64,000 nt of DNA, taken from NCBI RefSeq assembly GCF_900141815.1, contig NZ_FQYR01000004.1, forward strand, positions 620,001 to 684,000, read 5' to 3'. Within the stretch, counting starts at the first letter, position 1. Each line of letters starts with the position of its first letter. Shown here one piece after another: positions 8,144-17,984 of this stretch. The position numbers and the translations under genes were made by a program. A model generated the notes under the pieces. It was not told the origin of the DNA, did not search any database, and was given only the letters and a program-made list of their open reading frames with translations. This stretch comes from Rubritalea squalenifaciens DSM 18772. Lineage in GTDB: Bacteria > Verrucomicrobiota > Verrucomicrobiia > Verrucomicrobiales > Akkermansiaceae.

Positions 8144-10270
8144 ATGACCGAGGGTGTGAATGGACGACTAGTAAAGCAGCCGCTTGAGGCGCTCAAAGAG
8201 TACTTTGGCTTTGGGGCGTTTCTTGAGGGGCAGGAGGAAGTGGTCGAAAAGATTCTTTCGGGAAGTGACGGATTGGTCGTCATGCCGACAGGTGGCGGTA
8301 AAAGCCTCTGTTATCAGTTGCCAGCATTATGTTTGCGTGGGGTGACCATTGTGGTGAGTCCTCTGATCGCCCTCATGAAGGATCAGGTGGATGCCCTGAA
8401 TGCAAAGGGGATCCCTGCGACGATGATTAACTCGACCCTCGGGCTGGCTGAGCAACGTGAGCGAATTTTACGAATGCGCTCAGGGGAATTTAAGTTGGTT
8501 TACGTGGCGCCGGAGCGCTTCCGGGCTGAGGGTTTTGTAAAGGCAATCCAGGAAGTGGAGGTGGCCTTGTTTGCAGTTGATGAGGCTCACTGTCTGAGTC
8601 AATGGGGGCATGACTTTCGTCCGGATTACATGCGTTTGGGTAAGGCGCTGGAGAGGATAGGTCGCCCGCAGTGTATTGCACTGACGGCAACCGCTACTTC
8701 CGTGGTGCGCGAGGATATCATGAAGGTGCTCCAACTTCAGTCGCCCTTCAATATGATGAGTGGCTTTGCCCGCCCGAATCTGTCCTTGGCGGTGACTCCT
8801 GTGGAAAAGCGCACGCAGAAGTACATGCGCATCAAGGAGGTTATCAAGAAGTGGAAAACCGGAATCATCTATTGTGCTACGCGCAAGCGTGTGGAGGAGG
8901 TGGCTGAAATGCTTTATGATTGGGGGGTGAGCTGTATTGCCTACCATGGTGGGATGAGTGATGAGGAGCGTGAGAGGACCCAGAATGTCTTCATTAGCAA
9001 GGAGGCGGATGTCGCCATTGCCACGAATGCTTTTGGGATGGGGATTGATCGGCCGGATGTTCGCTTTGTGATTCACTTTGAGGTGCCGGGGAGTATCGAG
9101 GCCTATTATCAGGAGGCGGGGCGTGCAGGGCGTGATGGTGAGGCTGCCTTTTGTGAGTTGTTGTTTAACTACGCCGACACTCGTACTCAGGAATTTTTCA
9201 TTGAAGGGGCTAATCCGAGCTATGCCACGGTTTGTGCGGTGTATCAGCATTTGCAGAACCAGGCTGACGGCAATTTTGAAATCAGGGAGACCTTGGACCA
9301 GATTGCTCAAGGCGCAGATGTGAAGAATGCCATGTCAGTGGGTAGTGCGCTTGGGGTGTTGGTTAAGAATGGCCTGATTGAGCGCTATGATGTACCGGGA
9401 TCCCGGGTCAGGGGAACTCGTCTTCTCAAGCCTGATGTGTTGACCTCGCGTATCGGTCTGGACCGTGAAGCGCTTGAGGAGAAAGAGGGTAGAGATAGAG
9501 ACAAGCTGGGTGCCATGGTGGAGCTATGCTATGCTCGTATTTGTCGCCAGCAGTGGATCATGGAGTACTTTGGGGAGAAAGATGCTTCTCAGTGTGGTAG
9601 CTGTGATGTCTGCATGAGTAAGTTCGGGGGGGAGCTCCGTGAGGGAGATGAGGCGGAAGTTCTGATTCTGAAGAAGGCACTCAGTGGTGTGGCGAGAATG
9701 AGTCAGAAAACCAGAGGTAAGTGGGAAGGGCGGTACGGTCGAGGTAGAATCGTCCAGATGCTGGTGGGGAGTAAATCCCAAGAGGTTCTGAAGAATAATC
9801 TGCATGAGTTGTCCACCTATGGTCTGCTCAAAGATATGGGAACAGCCTACACCAACGAATTATTCCGAGGGATGCATGAGGGAGGCTTGATCTATACCCA
9901 GAGAGGTGAATATCCCCTGGTGACGCTCACTCCGGCGGGAGAACGGGTGATGTTCGGTAAGTCTGATTGTAAGCTAGTCTGGCCGGAGCGTTATGCAGCT
10001 GAATCACCTGTCACTGATTCCAGTGTGGGGATGGGCGAAGTAGGGTTTGATGGGCGCCTATTTGCTCAGCTTAAGGAGTTGCGCAATGAGATTGCCAAGA
10101 ATCAGGGGGTGCCTCCCTATGTGGTTTTTTCCAACAAAACCTTGGAATATCTCACCCGCCTGCGACCCAATTCGATGGAGGCGGGATTACGTGTTCGAGG
10201 GATTGGTGAGGCGAAGGCCGAGCAGTATCTAAAGCCCTTTATCGAGTTGATCGCGAGTTACGACAATTAG
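8144..10270 (+). CDS. recQ: ATP-dependent DNA helicase RecQ
   Basis: 3'-5' DNA helicase for recombination and fork repair. Walker A is MPTGGGKSLCYQ (47-58), the DEAH box is at 146-149 (AVDEAHCLSQWGHDFRPDY), motif IV-VI includes ATNAFGMGIDRPDVRFV and YYQEAGRAGRDG. The zinc-binding subdomain has its cysteines at about 461-491 (CYARIC...CGSCDVC), followed by a winged-helix RQC region. A full HRDC domain ends the protein (about 625-705). At 708 aa it is about 100 residues longer than E. coli RecQ, the extra length lying around the RQC/HRDC junction. menD starts 30 bp downstream, so the two are probably co-transcribed. Confidence 0.97.
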   Translation: MTEGVNGRLVKQPLEALKEYFGFGAFLEGQEEVVEKILSGSDGLVVMPTGGGKSLCYQLPALCLRGVTIVVSPLIALMKDQVDALNAKGIPATMINSTLGLAEQRERILRMRSGEFKLVYVAPERFRAEGFVKAIQEVEVALFAVDEAHCLSQWGHDFRPDYMRLGKALERIGRPQCIALTATATSVVREDIMKVLQLQSPFNMMSGFARPNLSLAVTPVEKRTQKYMRIKEVIKKWKTGIIYCATRKRVEEVAEMLYDWGVSCIAYHGGMSDEERERTQNVFISKEADVAIATNAFGMGIDRPDVRFVIHFEVPGSIEAYYQEAGRAGRDGEAAFCELLFNYADTRTQEFFIEGANPSYATVCAVYQHLQNQADGNFEIRETLDQIAQGADVKNAMSVGSALGVLVKNGLIERYDVPGSRVRGTRLLKPDVLTSRIGLDREALEEKEGRDRDKLGAMVELCYARICRQQWIMEYFGEKDASQCGSCDVCMSKFGGELREGDEAEVLILKKALSGVARMSQKTRGKWEGRYGRGRIVQMLVGSKSQEVLKNNLHELSTYGLLKDMGTAYTNELFRGMHEGGLIYTQRGEYPLVTLTPAGERVMFGKSDCKLVWPERYAAESPVTDSSVGMGEVGFDGRLFAQLKELRNEIAKNQGVPPYVVFSNKTLEYLTRLRPNSMEAGLRVRGIGEAKAEQYLKPFIELIASYDN

Positions 10271-10300
10271 ACCTTTGCATTTGAGTGGTGTTTTGTACGA

Positions 10301-11887
10301 ATGCTCACAGTGAGTGAGACTTCCATTGGAAAACAGGTGATTGATGCCTGCCTGAGCGCAGGAATACGAGAATATGTGGTTTGTGCAGGGGCTAGAAACC
10401 TCTCATTGGTAGCGGCTCTGGCCGGGGCTGAGGAGGTGATTGTCTGGTCTCATTTTGAGGAGCGAGCTGCAGGCTTCTTTGCTCTCGGTAGAATGATGGA
10501 TTCAAGGGAGCCTTGCGCTGTAGTCACGACAAGTGGTACTGCTGTGGCTGAGCTTTTGCCAGCAGTGATCGAGAGTCATTATCAAGGTCGTCCTTTGGTG
10601 GTTATCAGTGCAGACCGACCTGCGGGGTATCGTGGTTCTGGAGCACCGCAAGTGATCGATCAGGTAGGCATTTTTAATGCCTATGCCGAAAGTTGTATTG
10701 ATGTGCGGACAGGGGCGGAGGAGTGTTTTTCTGGATGGAGTATGCGTCGTCCTTGGCATGTTAATGTCTGTGTGGAGGAGACGGATGCGATGATCGCCAG
10801 TGATGCTCAATTGGCAGAATTTAAGCCTGTACGGGAAAAGCTGGAAGTAGGTGGCTTGTTGAAGTTTTTTGATGCTTGCTGGCAAGGTGTGGTGGTCTGT
10901 CTGGGGGGTCTGGAGCCCGAGGATCGTGGTGAGGTCATGCATTTCCTGCAGGAGATCAAGGTTCCAGTTCTCGCAGATGCTACCAGTGGCTTGCGCGAGT
11001 TATTGGGCAATCTGGTGCTTGCCGATGGGGATCGCGTGCTTAAGAAGGTGAAGCCGGCTAAGGTCTTGCGCATTGGAGAAGTGCCTGTCGGTCGATTTTG
11101 GCGCGATCTTGAGGAGATGCCGGAAGTGGAAGTGCTTTCCCTCTCGAGAACGGGATTCTCGGGGCTGGCCCGTGAGAGCCAGGTAATCACTGGTCAGATC
11201 GGGCGGATTATCCGTGGTGTGGGGGAAATCGGTGAAGTGGGGGATGTGTTGGATCTACTTAAAGAGAATTCAAGACGCTGGAGCCAGATTGATGAGTTGC
11301 TTGAGTCATACCCGGATAGTGAGCCGAGCATGATCCGTACCTTGTCTATTTATGCGAGTATCGCCGATACGCTTTATCTTGGAAATAGTCTGCCAATCCG
11401 TGAATGGGCGCAATTTTCCCAGCGTGAGCATCCTATAGAAATCATCCGAGCTAATCGTGGTGCGAATGGGATTGATGGTCAGCTGGCTACCTGGGCGGGT
11501 CTGACCTACGGTACCGATGATGCCTGGTGTGTGGTGGGTGATTTGACCGCCATGTACGATCTCTCAGCGCCGGCTTTGCTCGATGGTTGTGAGGGGGGGG
11601 GACGCGTGATTGTCGTCTTGAATAACGGAGGGGGGAAGATTTTTGACCGCCTGCCGAGGGTGGCGAAGATGGATGGGCAAGTAAGGGATGTGATTGCTAA
11701 CTCACACGGCTACAGCTTTGAGGCTTGGGCGGCGATGTGGGGAATGGATTATATGCGGGCAGACTCTGCGGAAGAGATGGAGGTCGAAGCGGGCGAGGTT
11801 CCTTTGGTCGTGGAAGTTTGTCCATGTGACAAGCAGACTCAGGCGTTTTGGAAAGCCTATGAGGCCATGGAAGGAGGGGGGGGATGA
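10301..11887 (+). CDS. menD: SEPHCHC synthase MenD (menaquinone biosynthesis)
   Basis: Thiamine-diphosphate enzyme that adds the succinyl semialdehyde unit from 2-oxoglutarate to isochorismate in the classical menaquinone pathway. The N-terminal PYR domain has CAGARNLSLVAAL in place of the usual CPGSR(S/N)AP text, then SHFEERAAGFFALG with the catalytic Glu, and TTSGTAVAELLPAVIES. The C-terminal PP domain carries GNSLPIREW, RGANGIDGQLATWAGL and GDLTAMYDLSAL-like text (GDLTAMYDLSAPALLDG), then LNNGGGKIF. Length 528 aa, slightly short. The 3' end overlaps the next gene by 4 bp. No other men gene is nearby. Confidence 0.94.
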   Translation: MLTVSETSIGKQVIDACLSAGIREYVVCAGARNLSLVAALAGAEEVIVWSHFEERAAGFFALGRMMDSREPCAVVTTSGTAVAELLPAVIESHYQGRPLVVISADRPAGYRGSGAPQVIDQVGIFNAYAESCIDVRTGAEECFSGWSMRRPWHVNVCVEETDAMIASDAQLAEFKPVREKLEVGGLLKFFDACWQGVVVCLGGLEPEDRGEVMHFLQEIKVPVLADATSGLRELLGNLVLADGDRVLKKVKPAKVLRIGEVPVGRFWRDLEEMPEVEVLSLSRTGFSGLARESQVITGQIGRIIRGVGEIGEVGDVLDLLKENSRRWSQIDELLESYPDSEPSMIRTLSIYASIADTLYLGNSLPIREWAQFSQREHPIEIIRANRGANGIDGQLATWAGLTYGTDDAWCVVGDLTAMYDLSAPALLDGCEGGGRVIVVLNNGGGKIFDRLPRVAKMDGQVRDVIANSHGYSFEAWAAMWGMDYMRADSAEEMEVEAGEVPLVVEVCPCDKQTQAFWKAYEAMEGGGG

Positions 11888-12168
11888 AGCAAGGAGGAAT
11901 CGTCCAGACCTGCATTGTCATTGCTCGCGGTGTTCTGAATAGCAGAGATTTGCGGAGGAAGATGATGATGCAGCAAGTCATCATGCTGGTCCTGGCGATC
12001 GCTTTGGGGACCTGGCTGATTGATGATTGGCTGGATGATGGACCCGTACGCTTTTTGGTCTTCTGGGGAGGGGTAGGCCTCTTCGTGGTGATGCTCTGTT
12101 TATTTTGTATCTACGACATGCTCAAGGCCTGGAAAGAGGAGGTTGATGAGGATAAAAAAAATTACTAA
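11884..12168 (+). CDS. Small two-helix membrane protein, unknown function
   Basis: Protein of 94 aa whose ATG overlaps the menD stop in ATGA, so it is probably translationally coupled. Two hydrophobic segments are visible, residues 31-47 (VIMLVLAIALGTWLIDD) and 58-77 (FLVFWGGVGLFVVMLCLFC), with a charged C-terminal tail (KAWKEEVDEDKKNY). I do not recognise a family. Coupling to menD could point to the membrane step of quinone metabolism, but nothing in the sequence proves it. About 250 bp of AT-rich DNA without a recognisable gene follow. Confidence 0.65.
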   Translation: MKQGGIVQTCIVIARGVLNSRDLRRKMMMQQVIMLVLAIALGTWLIDDWLDDGPVRFLVFWGGVGLFVVMLCLFCIYDMLKAWKEEVDEDKKNY

Positions 12169-12418
12169 TCGCGCGCAAAGATCTCGATTTCTGAACACAT
12201 GGTAATTACATGTGAAAGATGATGCTGATGTTTGTCGTAAGTTAATGAAATCCAGAGAGGTATAGGTTTCATTTTGAGCATTAATTGCACCCCTTCTTAG
12301 ACAGATAGGGCAAAGTACTGTTCAAAAAAATACTAAAAAAGAGTGTAATTGCAGGAAAATCAGCGAATTACGAAATTTTCTCTGGCCAAATCATGAAAAT
12401 CGTTTCACTAATCTTGCA

Positions 12419-13036
12419 ATGCGAAACGATACGATAACCAGTGAAGGGACTCTGAGGAAGGTGGGTCGTCGTCGTTTCTTGGGGTTGTTGACCGCGTTCG
12501 GCAGTGGTCTACTCATGGCAGCTCAAGAAGCGAAGGCCGGACTTTTCTACAGTACAAAGTCAGTTGAAGGTATTCCACAGAGTTGGGTAAACCAAAAGGG
12601 CCTCGATGTTCTCCGCTATGCGAATTACATCAAAGGTTTGAAATTGAAAAACGTTACGCCACGTATGGTGCTTAAGCCACATTTTAAGACCCGTGGTAGA
12701 ACCACAAACAGTTTGCCTCCTCGTCACATGTGGAGTCACATCGCAGGAACCCTGCGTGTTATTGACAAATTGGCAGCCCGTTTGAATGCGCCAGTGGATG
12801 ACCTGCTCTCCATTTACCGCAGCCCGCAATACAACCGTGCCGTCCGCGGACGTTCCCGTTCCCAGCATATGGAGAATAGAGCGGTTGATGTGAAGTTCCG
12901 CGGTGTATCAGCTTGGACAGTCAGCTCGAATGCTCGCAAGCTGAGAAACGCTGGTCTCTTCAAGGGGGGCGTGGGGCGCTACAGCAGTTTCACGCACATT
13001 GACACCCGTGGGCACAACGCCGAATGGGGATTCTAA
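12419..13036 (+). CDS. Tat-exported DUF882/M15A-like murein peptidase
   Basis: Probable periplasmic zinc peptidase related to E. coli YcbK/MepK, which cleaves peptidoglycan cross-links. An N-terminal twin-arginine signal is clear: GRRRFLGLLTAFGSGLLMAA, with cleavage after AKA (about residue 40). The catalytic domain contains SQHMENRAVDVKF, giving the HxxxxxxD zinc ligands, and FTHIDTRG with the second His and Asp. A typical neighbour motif YRSPQYN precedes them. Length 205 aa matches the family. It is monocistronic, with 250 bp of AT-rich upstream DNA and a strong terminator after it. Confidence 0.9.
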   Translation: MRNDTITSEGTLRKVGRRRFLGLLTAFGSGLLMAAQEAKAGLFYSTKSVEGIPQSWVNQKGLDVLRYANYIKGLKLKNVTPRMVLKPHFKTRGRTTNSLPPRHMWSHIAGTLRVIDKLAARLNAPVDDLLSIYRSPQYNRAVRGRSRSQHMENRAVDVKFRGVSAWTVSSNARKLRNAGLFKGGVGRYSSFTHIDTRGHNAEWGF

Positions 13037-13073
13037 GAGAATGAGCTTCGGCTAAGAAGCGAATAGTTTTACA

Positions 13074-13111
13074 CAAGCAAGTGACTTCGAGTCACTTGCT
13101 TGTTCTTTTTT
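13074..13111 (+). terminator. Factor-independent terminator after the M15-like peptidase
   Basis: Perfect 13-bp stem CAAGCAAGTGACT/AGTCACTTGCTTG with a 3-nt loop and a following T-rich tract. Confidence 0.93.
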
Positions 13112-13195
13112 AGGAAGCCTCATAGGTGTGGATTTTTTGCTGGCATAGTTAAGCTAAGTTGAAAGAATGCCGAGGCTCACCAGAGCAAGCAATTC

Positions 13196-14542
13196 ATGAA
13201 TATTATCATCATTGGGGCTGGCGAAGTTGGTAGGCATTTGGCTATCTCCTTATCAAGGGAAGCTCACAGCATTACCGTCATTGAGCGTAATGAGGTATTG
13301 GCCTCGGAGCTGGAGCAGACACTGGACGCCCGTGTTATGTGTGCTGATGGTACAAGTGTGGGAACTTTGTTGGAAGCGGGCATCGGGGAGTGTGATCTCT
13401 TCCTGGCGTTGACCAGTGAGAATACGATCAACGTGATGGCTGCCTCTGTCGCCAATAAACTGCAGGCAAAGAAAGTGATCGCTCGTGTGCACCCAGAAGT
13501 GCAACGTGAGGAATGGCTCTTTGATTACCGGGGACATTTCGGTATCGATCACATCTTTAGCTCAGAGAGACTGAGTGCGATCGAGCTAGCAAAGTTTATC
13601 CGGAATCCAGATTCACTCATGGTCGAGGAGATTGCCCGCGGACGTATCGAGCTGCAGCGTGTTCGTGTTAACGGCAAGAGTGATGTCATCGGGAAAAAGC
13701 TCAAGGATATCAAAGCCCCTGAGCGTACACGGATTGCCTCAGTCACGCGTGGAGAGGTGGATTTCATTCCTACCGCTCAGGATGCTCTCGAGGAGGGAGA
13801 CAAAGTCACGATTTTCGGTGAGCCTCGAAAGCTGAGATCTCTGGCGGATAGACTTCAGAAAGGAAGTCAGGAGGACCGTGAGCTAAGGGTGGTGATTTTT
13901 GGCGGCGGTGAATATGGCTTTACCCTCGCCCAGATGCTGGAGAGCTGGAACTGCCGAGTACGCATCTTTGAGAAAGACCCGAGAAGGGCGCAGGAGCTGA
14001 CCGATCGTCTTGCCAATACCACGGTGATCAACACGGATGGTACGGTTCTTGCAGAGCTTGAAGAAGAGCAGGTAGGTGAAGTCGATTTCTTTGTGGCTAC
14101 CAGTGGGAGTGATGAGGATAACGTGATGACCTGTCTCCAGGCCAACAATCTGGGAGCGAAGAACTGTCTGACTCTGATTCACCGAGCTGACTATGCTCAG
14201 GCGATTTCTGGAAGCGGCCGTCACTTTGGAATGCTGGCTGCTGTCAGTCCCAGGGAAGCCACGCGTCGTGACCTAGAGAAATTTATTACCTCGGACAAAT
14301 TCCACGTCGTCAAAAAGATTGGTGCTGGAGAAATTATTGAGACCTCTGTGGAGAAGGGCTCCATTGTCGCGGGTAAGATGGTCGGGGAAATCGACTGGCC
14401 GGAAGGCTGTATTCTCGTTGCCCGTATGCACGGGCTCCATGCGGCGGTGCCAGGACCTGATGATGTGCTAGAGTCCGGTGATTTGGTTTACGCCATGGTT
14501 ACGCCTAAAGTGCGTAAGCAATTCTTAAAGCTAGTTCGCTAA
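13196..14542 (+). CDS. trkA: Trk potassium uptake regulator TrkA
   Basis: Cytoplasmic NAD(H)-binding gating subunit of the Trk/Ktr potassium channel. It has the double layout of full-length TrkA: RCK_N with MNIIIIGAGEVGRHLA (1-16), RCK_C, then a second RCK_N with VVIFGGGEYGFTLAQML (about 232-248) and a second RCK_C ending near 448. SENTINVMAAS and DEDNVMTCLQA are the paired motifs after the nucleotide loops. It is 17 bp upstream of trkH, making a compact operon. Confidence 0.96.
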   Translation: MNIIIIGAGEVGRHLAISLSREAHSITVIERNEVLASELEQTLDARVMCADGTSVGTLLEAGIGECDLFLALTSENTINVMAASVANKLQAKKVIARVHPEVQREEWLFDYRGHFGIDHIFSSERLSAIELAKFIRNPDSLMVEEIARGRIELQRVRVNGKSDVIGKKLKDIKAPERTRIASVTRGEVDFIPTAQDALEEGDKVTIFGEPRKLRSLADRLQKGSQEDRELRVVIFGGGEYGFTLAQMLESWNCRVRIFEKDPRRAQELTDRLANTTVINTDGTVLAELEEEQVGEVDFFVATSGSDEDNVMTCLQANNLGAKNCLTLIHRADYAQAISGSGRHFGMLAAVSPREATRRDLEKFITSDKFHVVKKIGAGEIIETSVEKGSIVAGKMVGEIDWPEGCILVARMHGLHAAVPGPDDVLESGDLVYAMVTPKVRKQFLKLVR

Positions 14543-14559
14543 TTTGAGCTGAAACAGCC

Positions 14560-16044
14560 ATGAATTTTCGTATCCTTGCAAAAATACTCGGAGCCTTGTT
14601 GGTCTTGGAAAGTCTGGCGATGGCGGTCTGTGGAATATTTACGATTATTGATCCACTTCGGCATTCAGAGTCTTCTCCGCAGTCCTTGTTCTATGGGGCT
14701 CTCATAACGGCTGTGGTAGGTGGAGTAATGATGATTTTGGGTATCGGGAAAATTCATAAAATCCCCAGACGTGAAGGTGTAGTGATTGTGGGGATGGGCT
14801 GGATTCTGTCCGGAATCTTTGGAGGTTTACCTTATGTGCTTGGGGAGCCAAGCATGCACCCGGCGGATGCTTTGTTTGAGAGTGTCTCGGGCTTCACGAC
14901 TACAGGTTCTACGGTGATGACGGACATTGAGTCATGGCCTCGCGGTATTCTCATGTGGCGCTCCGTGACCCAGTGGCTTGGAGGTTTGGGGATTCTGGTA
15001 TTATTCGTGGCCTTGCTGTCCTACTTGGGAGTGGGTTCGAAGTCTCTCTTTCGAAATGAATCTTCGTTTCAGACAGGTGAAGTGAGCACGGCTCGTATAC
15101 GAGATACTGCCCTCAGCCTGTGGAAGGTCTATATCTCGATTACGACTCTGTGTCTTCTGGGTCTCAAGTTCATGGGGCTGACTTGGTACAATGCGATTAG
15201 TCATGCCTTCACTGCGGTCTCCACGGGGGGCTTTAGTCCACACAATGCGAGTATTGGCTATTACTCAGACTGGGGAAATGGCTGGATGATTGAGCTGTGG
15301 CTGAGTTTGTTCATGCTGGCTTGTAGTGTGAGTTTCTTGATCTGGGTAGTGATCGTGAAGAAGCGCTGGAAGCGTCTGAAGTCAGAGGAGGAAGGCAAAT
15401 GGTTCTCTCTTGTGTGTCTGGGGTCAGCCTTCCTGATTGCTTTCGGATTGGCGCATCAGAATAGTGAGGGGTATCTGGAGGCTTTGAGGCATGCTTGGTT
15501 TATCGTGGTCTCCATTGCCTCGACCACGGGGTTTGGTACGGTTGATTATGAAGTCTGGCCTAGTTACGCGCTGATCATTCTGGGGATTCTCATGTTTCTG
15601 GGTGGTTGTTCCGGTTCTACTGCTGGTGGCCTCAAATTGAGCAGACTGATTGTGTTCCTGAAAACCGCGCGTTTTGAGGTGGTGAAGGCATTTCGTCCCA
15701 ACAAGGTTTTCCCGATGCAGGTGAACGGAAATTCACTCGGTCCGGATGCTCGTTCCCAGATTGTGATTTTCATGGCTCTCTACAGCTTCATCGTCATGAT
15801 TTCAGCCCTCTTCATGGGGATGCTCGAGTACAGTACAGGTATTGATATGGAAACCTCGCTCGGTGCTGTGCTGGCAACTTTGCCAAACATTGGTCCTGGA
15901 TTTGGGGCTGTGGGGCCTACGGACAATTTCGCGCACTTCATGCCAGCCACGAAGATCTTCCTCTGCTTGCTGATGATTCTGGGGCGTTTGGAGCTCTATG
16001 CCGTTCTTGTGCTCTTCATTCCTTCTCTTTGGAGGAAGTATTAG
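14560..16044 (+). CDS. trkH: Trk potassium channel subunit TrkH
   Basis: Membrane-embedded potassium-conducting subunit, 494 aa, with four M1-P-M2 repeats. Pore-loop regions are visible: ESVSGFTTTGSTV (about 107-119), FTAVSTGGFSPHN, ASTTGFGTVDYE and LPNIGPGFGAVGP; each holds the filter-like glycine. It follows trkA directly and ends at a bidirectional terminator shared with aspS. Confidence 0.96.
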   Translation: MNFRILAKILGALLVLESLAMAVCGIFTIIDPLRHSESSPQSLFYGALITAVVGGVMMILGIGKIHKIPRREGVVIVGMGWILSGIFGGLPYVLGEPSMHPADALFESVSGFTTTGSTVMTDIESWPRGILMWRSVTQWLGGLGILVLFVALLSYLGVGSKSLFRNESSFQTGEVSTARIRDTALSLWKVYISITTLCLLGLKFMGLTWYNAISHAFTAVSTGGFSPHNASIGYYSDWGNGWMIELWLSLFMLACSVSFLIWVVIVKKRWKRLKSEEEGKWFSLVCLGSAFLIAFGLAHQNSEGYLEALRHAWFIVVSIASTTGFGTVDYEVWPSYALIILGILMFLGGCSGSTAGGLKLSRLIVFLKTARFEVVKAFRPNKVFPMQVNGNSLGPDARSQIVIFMALYSFIVMISALFMGMLEYSTGIDMETSLGAVLATLPNIGPGFGAVGPTDNFAHFMPATKIFLCLLMILGRLELYAVLVLFIPSLWRKY

Positions 16045-16096
16045 TCAGATTCCCTGAGTTCGCTGAGTAGTCTGGATGTGCCGGACGTCAGGACAG

Positions 16097-16133
16097 TAAA
16101 AAAGCCAGCACCTTTTGGATGCTGGCTTTTGTA
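16097..16133. terminator. Bidirectional terminator between trkH and aspS
   Basis: Stem AAAGCCAGCA (16101-16110)/TGCTGGCTTT (16120-16129), with an A run before and a T run after, so it can act for both convergent genes. Confidence 0.85.
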
Positions 16134-16160
16134 TTAAAGGAATGAAATGGGTAGGCTGGC

Positions 16161-17984
16161 TTAGGCTTGAGGTGCAGGCTGTGGCTGTGGCTTTGGCTTG
16201 TCCTTCTTGGCTGTGCTCTGGATGTAGAGTTCACGCAGTTGCTTGAAGTCGACTTCCGCAGGGGAGGCAGACATGAGGTCTGCACCACGGTTGTTTTTCG
16301 GGAAGGCGATGACTTCACGGATGGAGTCTGTGCCGCAGACGAGCATCGCGATACGGTCGAGGCCGAGAGCGAGACCACCGTGTGGAGGAGCTCCGAAGGA
16401 GAATGCATCAAGGATGTGACCGAACATGGTCTTCTTCTCCTCTTCAGTTACGCCGAGAGCGGTGAACATAGCGTCCTGCAGGTCGGCTTCGTGGATTCGG
16501 ATGGAGCCACCACCGAGCTCGTAGCCGTTGAGGACTACATCGTAGGCCTGGGCGCGGAGATCAGCGTACTCACCATTCTTAAGCTTCTCCTCGTCCTCTT
16601 TGACAGGGCGGGTGAATGGGTGGTGAACGGCATGCCAGCGACCTTCTTCGTTGTCATAGGCGAGAAGTGGGAAATCAGTAACCCAGAGGAAGTTCAGCTC
16701 GGTGTTGCCTTCGAGCAGATTCTGCATGTCAGCACACATGAGGCGAACGCGGCCAAGAACTTCACAGACTGTCTCCCAGTCGCCAGCACCGAAGAGAACG
16801 AGGTCGCCTTCTTCGATGTTCATAGTGTCCTTCAGGGCAGCGAGTTCGCCTTCGCTGAGGAATTTGGTGATTGGGGAGCGCCACTCGGATGGCTCAGCTC
16901 CGCGGGCCTGGATGTAGGCAAGGCCCTTGGCGCCAGCTTCGATAGCGGCTTTGGTGAGTTTGTCGATCTGACCTACGGAAGCTCCAGCGAAGCCCTTGGC
17001 GTTGATCGCCTTGATGCAACCACCTGCCTTGAGTGCGCCAGAGAATACCTTGAACTCGGAGTTGGCGAAGACCTCGTCGAGAGCTGTAAGGTGCATGTCG
17101 AAGCGGCGGTCAGGCTTGTCGGAACCGTAGGTGTTCATTGCCTCCTCGTGGGTGAGACGGTCGAACTTGACTGGTGCGTCTGCACCAATGGATTCCTTGA
17201 AGATGCGGCCGAGAAGCTTTTCGACGAGAGTCATCACATCGTCTTGGTTGACGAAGGAAGCTTCGATATCAATCTGAGTAAATTCAGGCTGACGGTCGGC
17301 GCGAAGGTCTTCATCACGGAAGCAACGTGCGATCTGGAAGTATTTTTCAATACCACCACACATCAGGAGCTGCTTGTACTGCTGTGGAGCCTGTGGCAGC
17401 GCGTAGAAGCTGCCCGGGTGCAGTCGGGATGGTACGAGGAAGTCACGAGCACCTTCTGGTGTGGACTTGGAAAGGATTGGGGTCTCGATTTCGAGGAAGC
17501 CGTCTTCGTCCAGTACGTCACGAGTAGTCTTGGTGATGCGGTGGCGAAGCTTCATGTTGCGAGCCATGCCTGGACGGCGAAGGTCGAGGAAACGGTACTT
17601 GAGACGCATGTCCTCGTTGTTGATTTCCTTGTCGAGCTGGAATGGAAGAACCTCGGAGCGGTTAATGATGTTGAGCTCAGAAACGGAAACTTCGATGGAG
17701 CCGGTGGCAATCTCAGTATTCACGGTGGACTTGCCGTCGATTTCTGGGCGGAGTTCTACTTCACCAGTGATCTGGATCACGTCTTCGTGGCGGAGAGTCT
17801 TGGCGACCTCGGCGATCTTGGCGTTGGTTTCCGGGCGGAAAACACACTGGGTCACGCCATCGCGGTCACGCAGGTCGATGAATGCAACGCCACCGTGGTC
17901 ACGATTGGAATTCACCCAACCGATGAGAGTGACGGTTTTACCGATGTCGGAGTGGTGGAGTTCGTTGCATGTATGCGTTCTCAT
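16161..17984 (-). CDS. aspS: Aspartyl-tRNA synthetase
   Basis: Class IIb aminoacyl-tRNA synthetase, 607 aa. The N-terminal OB-fold anticodon domain starts MRTHTCNELHHSDIGKTVTL and contains VNSNRDHGGVAFIDLRDRDG. The catalytic core has motif 2 FRDEDLRADRQPEFTQIDIE and motif 3 GGLALGLDRIAMLVCGTDSI; the bacterial GAD insertion lies between. The C-terminus carries a short Lys/Pro/Gln-rich tail (KKDKPKPQPQPAPQA) not needed for the fold. Whether it is Asp-specific or non-discriminating (Asp/Asn) cannot be decided by eye. It lies downstream of hisS on the same strand. Confidence 0.97.
   Translation of the reverse strand: MRTHTCNELHHSDIGKTVTLIGWVNSNRDHGGVAFIDLRDRDGVTQCVFRPETNAKIAEVAKTLRHEDVIQITGEVELRPEIDGKSTVNTEIATGSIEVSVSELNIINRSEVLPFQLDKEINNEDMRLKYRFLDLRRPGMARNMKLRHRITKTTRDVLDEDGFLEIETPILSKSTPEGARDFLVPSRLHPGSFYALPQAPQQYKQLLMCGGIEKYFQIARCFRDEDLRADRQPEFTQIDIEASFVNQDDVMTLVEKLLGRIFKESIGADAPVKFDRLTHEEAMNTYGSDKPDRRFDMHLTALDEVFANSEFKVFSGALKAGGCIKAINAKGFAGASVGQIDKLTKAAIEAGAKGLAYIQARGAEPSEWRSPITKFLSEGELAALKDTMNIEEGDLVLFGAGDWETVCEVLGRVRLMCADMQNLLEGNTELNFLWVTDFPLLAYDNEEGRWHAVHHPFTRPVKEDEEKLKNGEYADLRAQAYDVVLNGYELGGGSIRIHEADLQDAMFTALGVTEEEKKTMFGHILDAFSFGAPPHGGLALGLDRIAMLVCGTDSIREVIAFPKNNRGADLMSASPAEVDFKQLRELYIQSTAKKDKPKPQPQPAPQA

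Noticed and set aside
8480-9310. A 276-codon frame antisense to recQ
   Set aside because: It lies wholly inside a gene with complete helicase motifs, and its composition (Leu/His/Thr/Ile rich) is that of a shadow frame.
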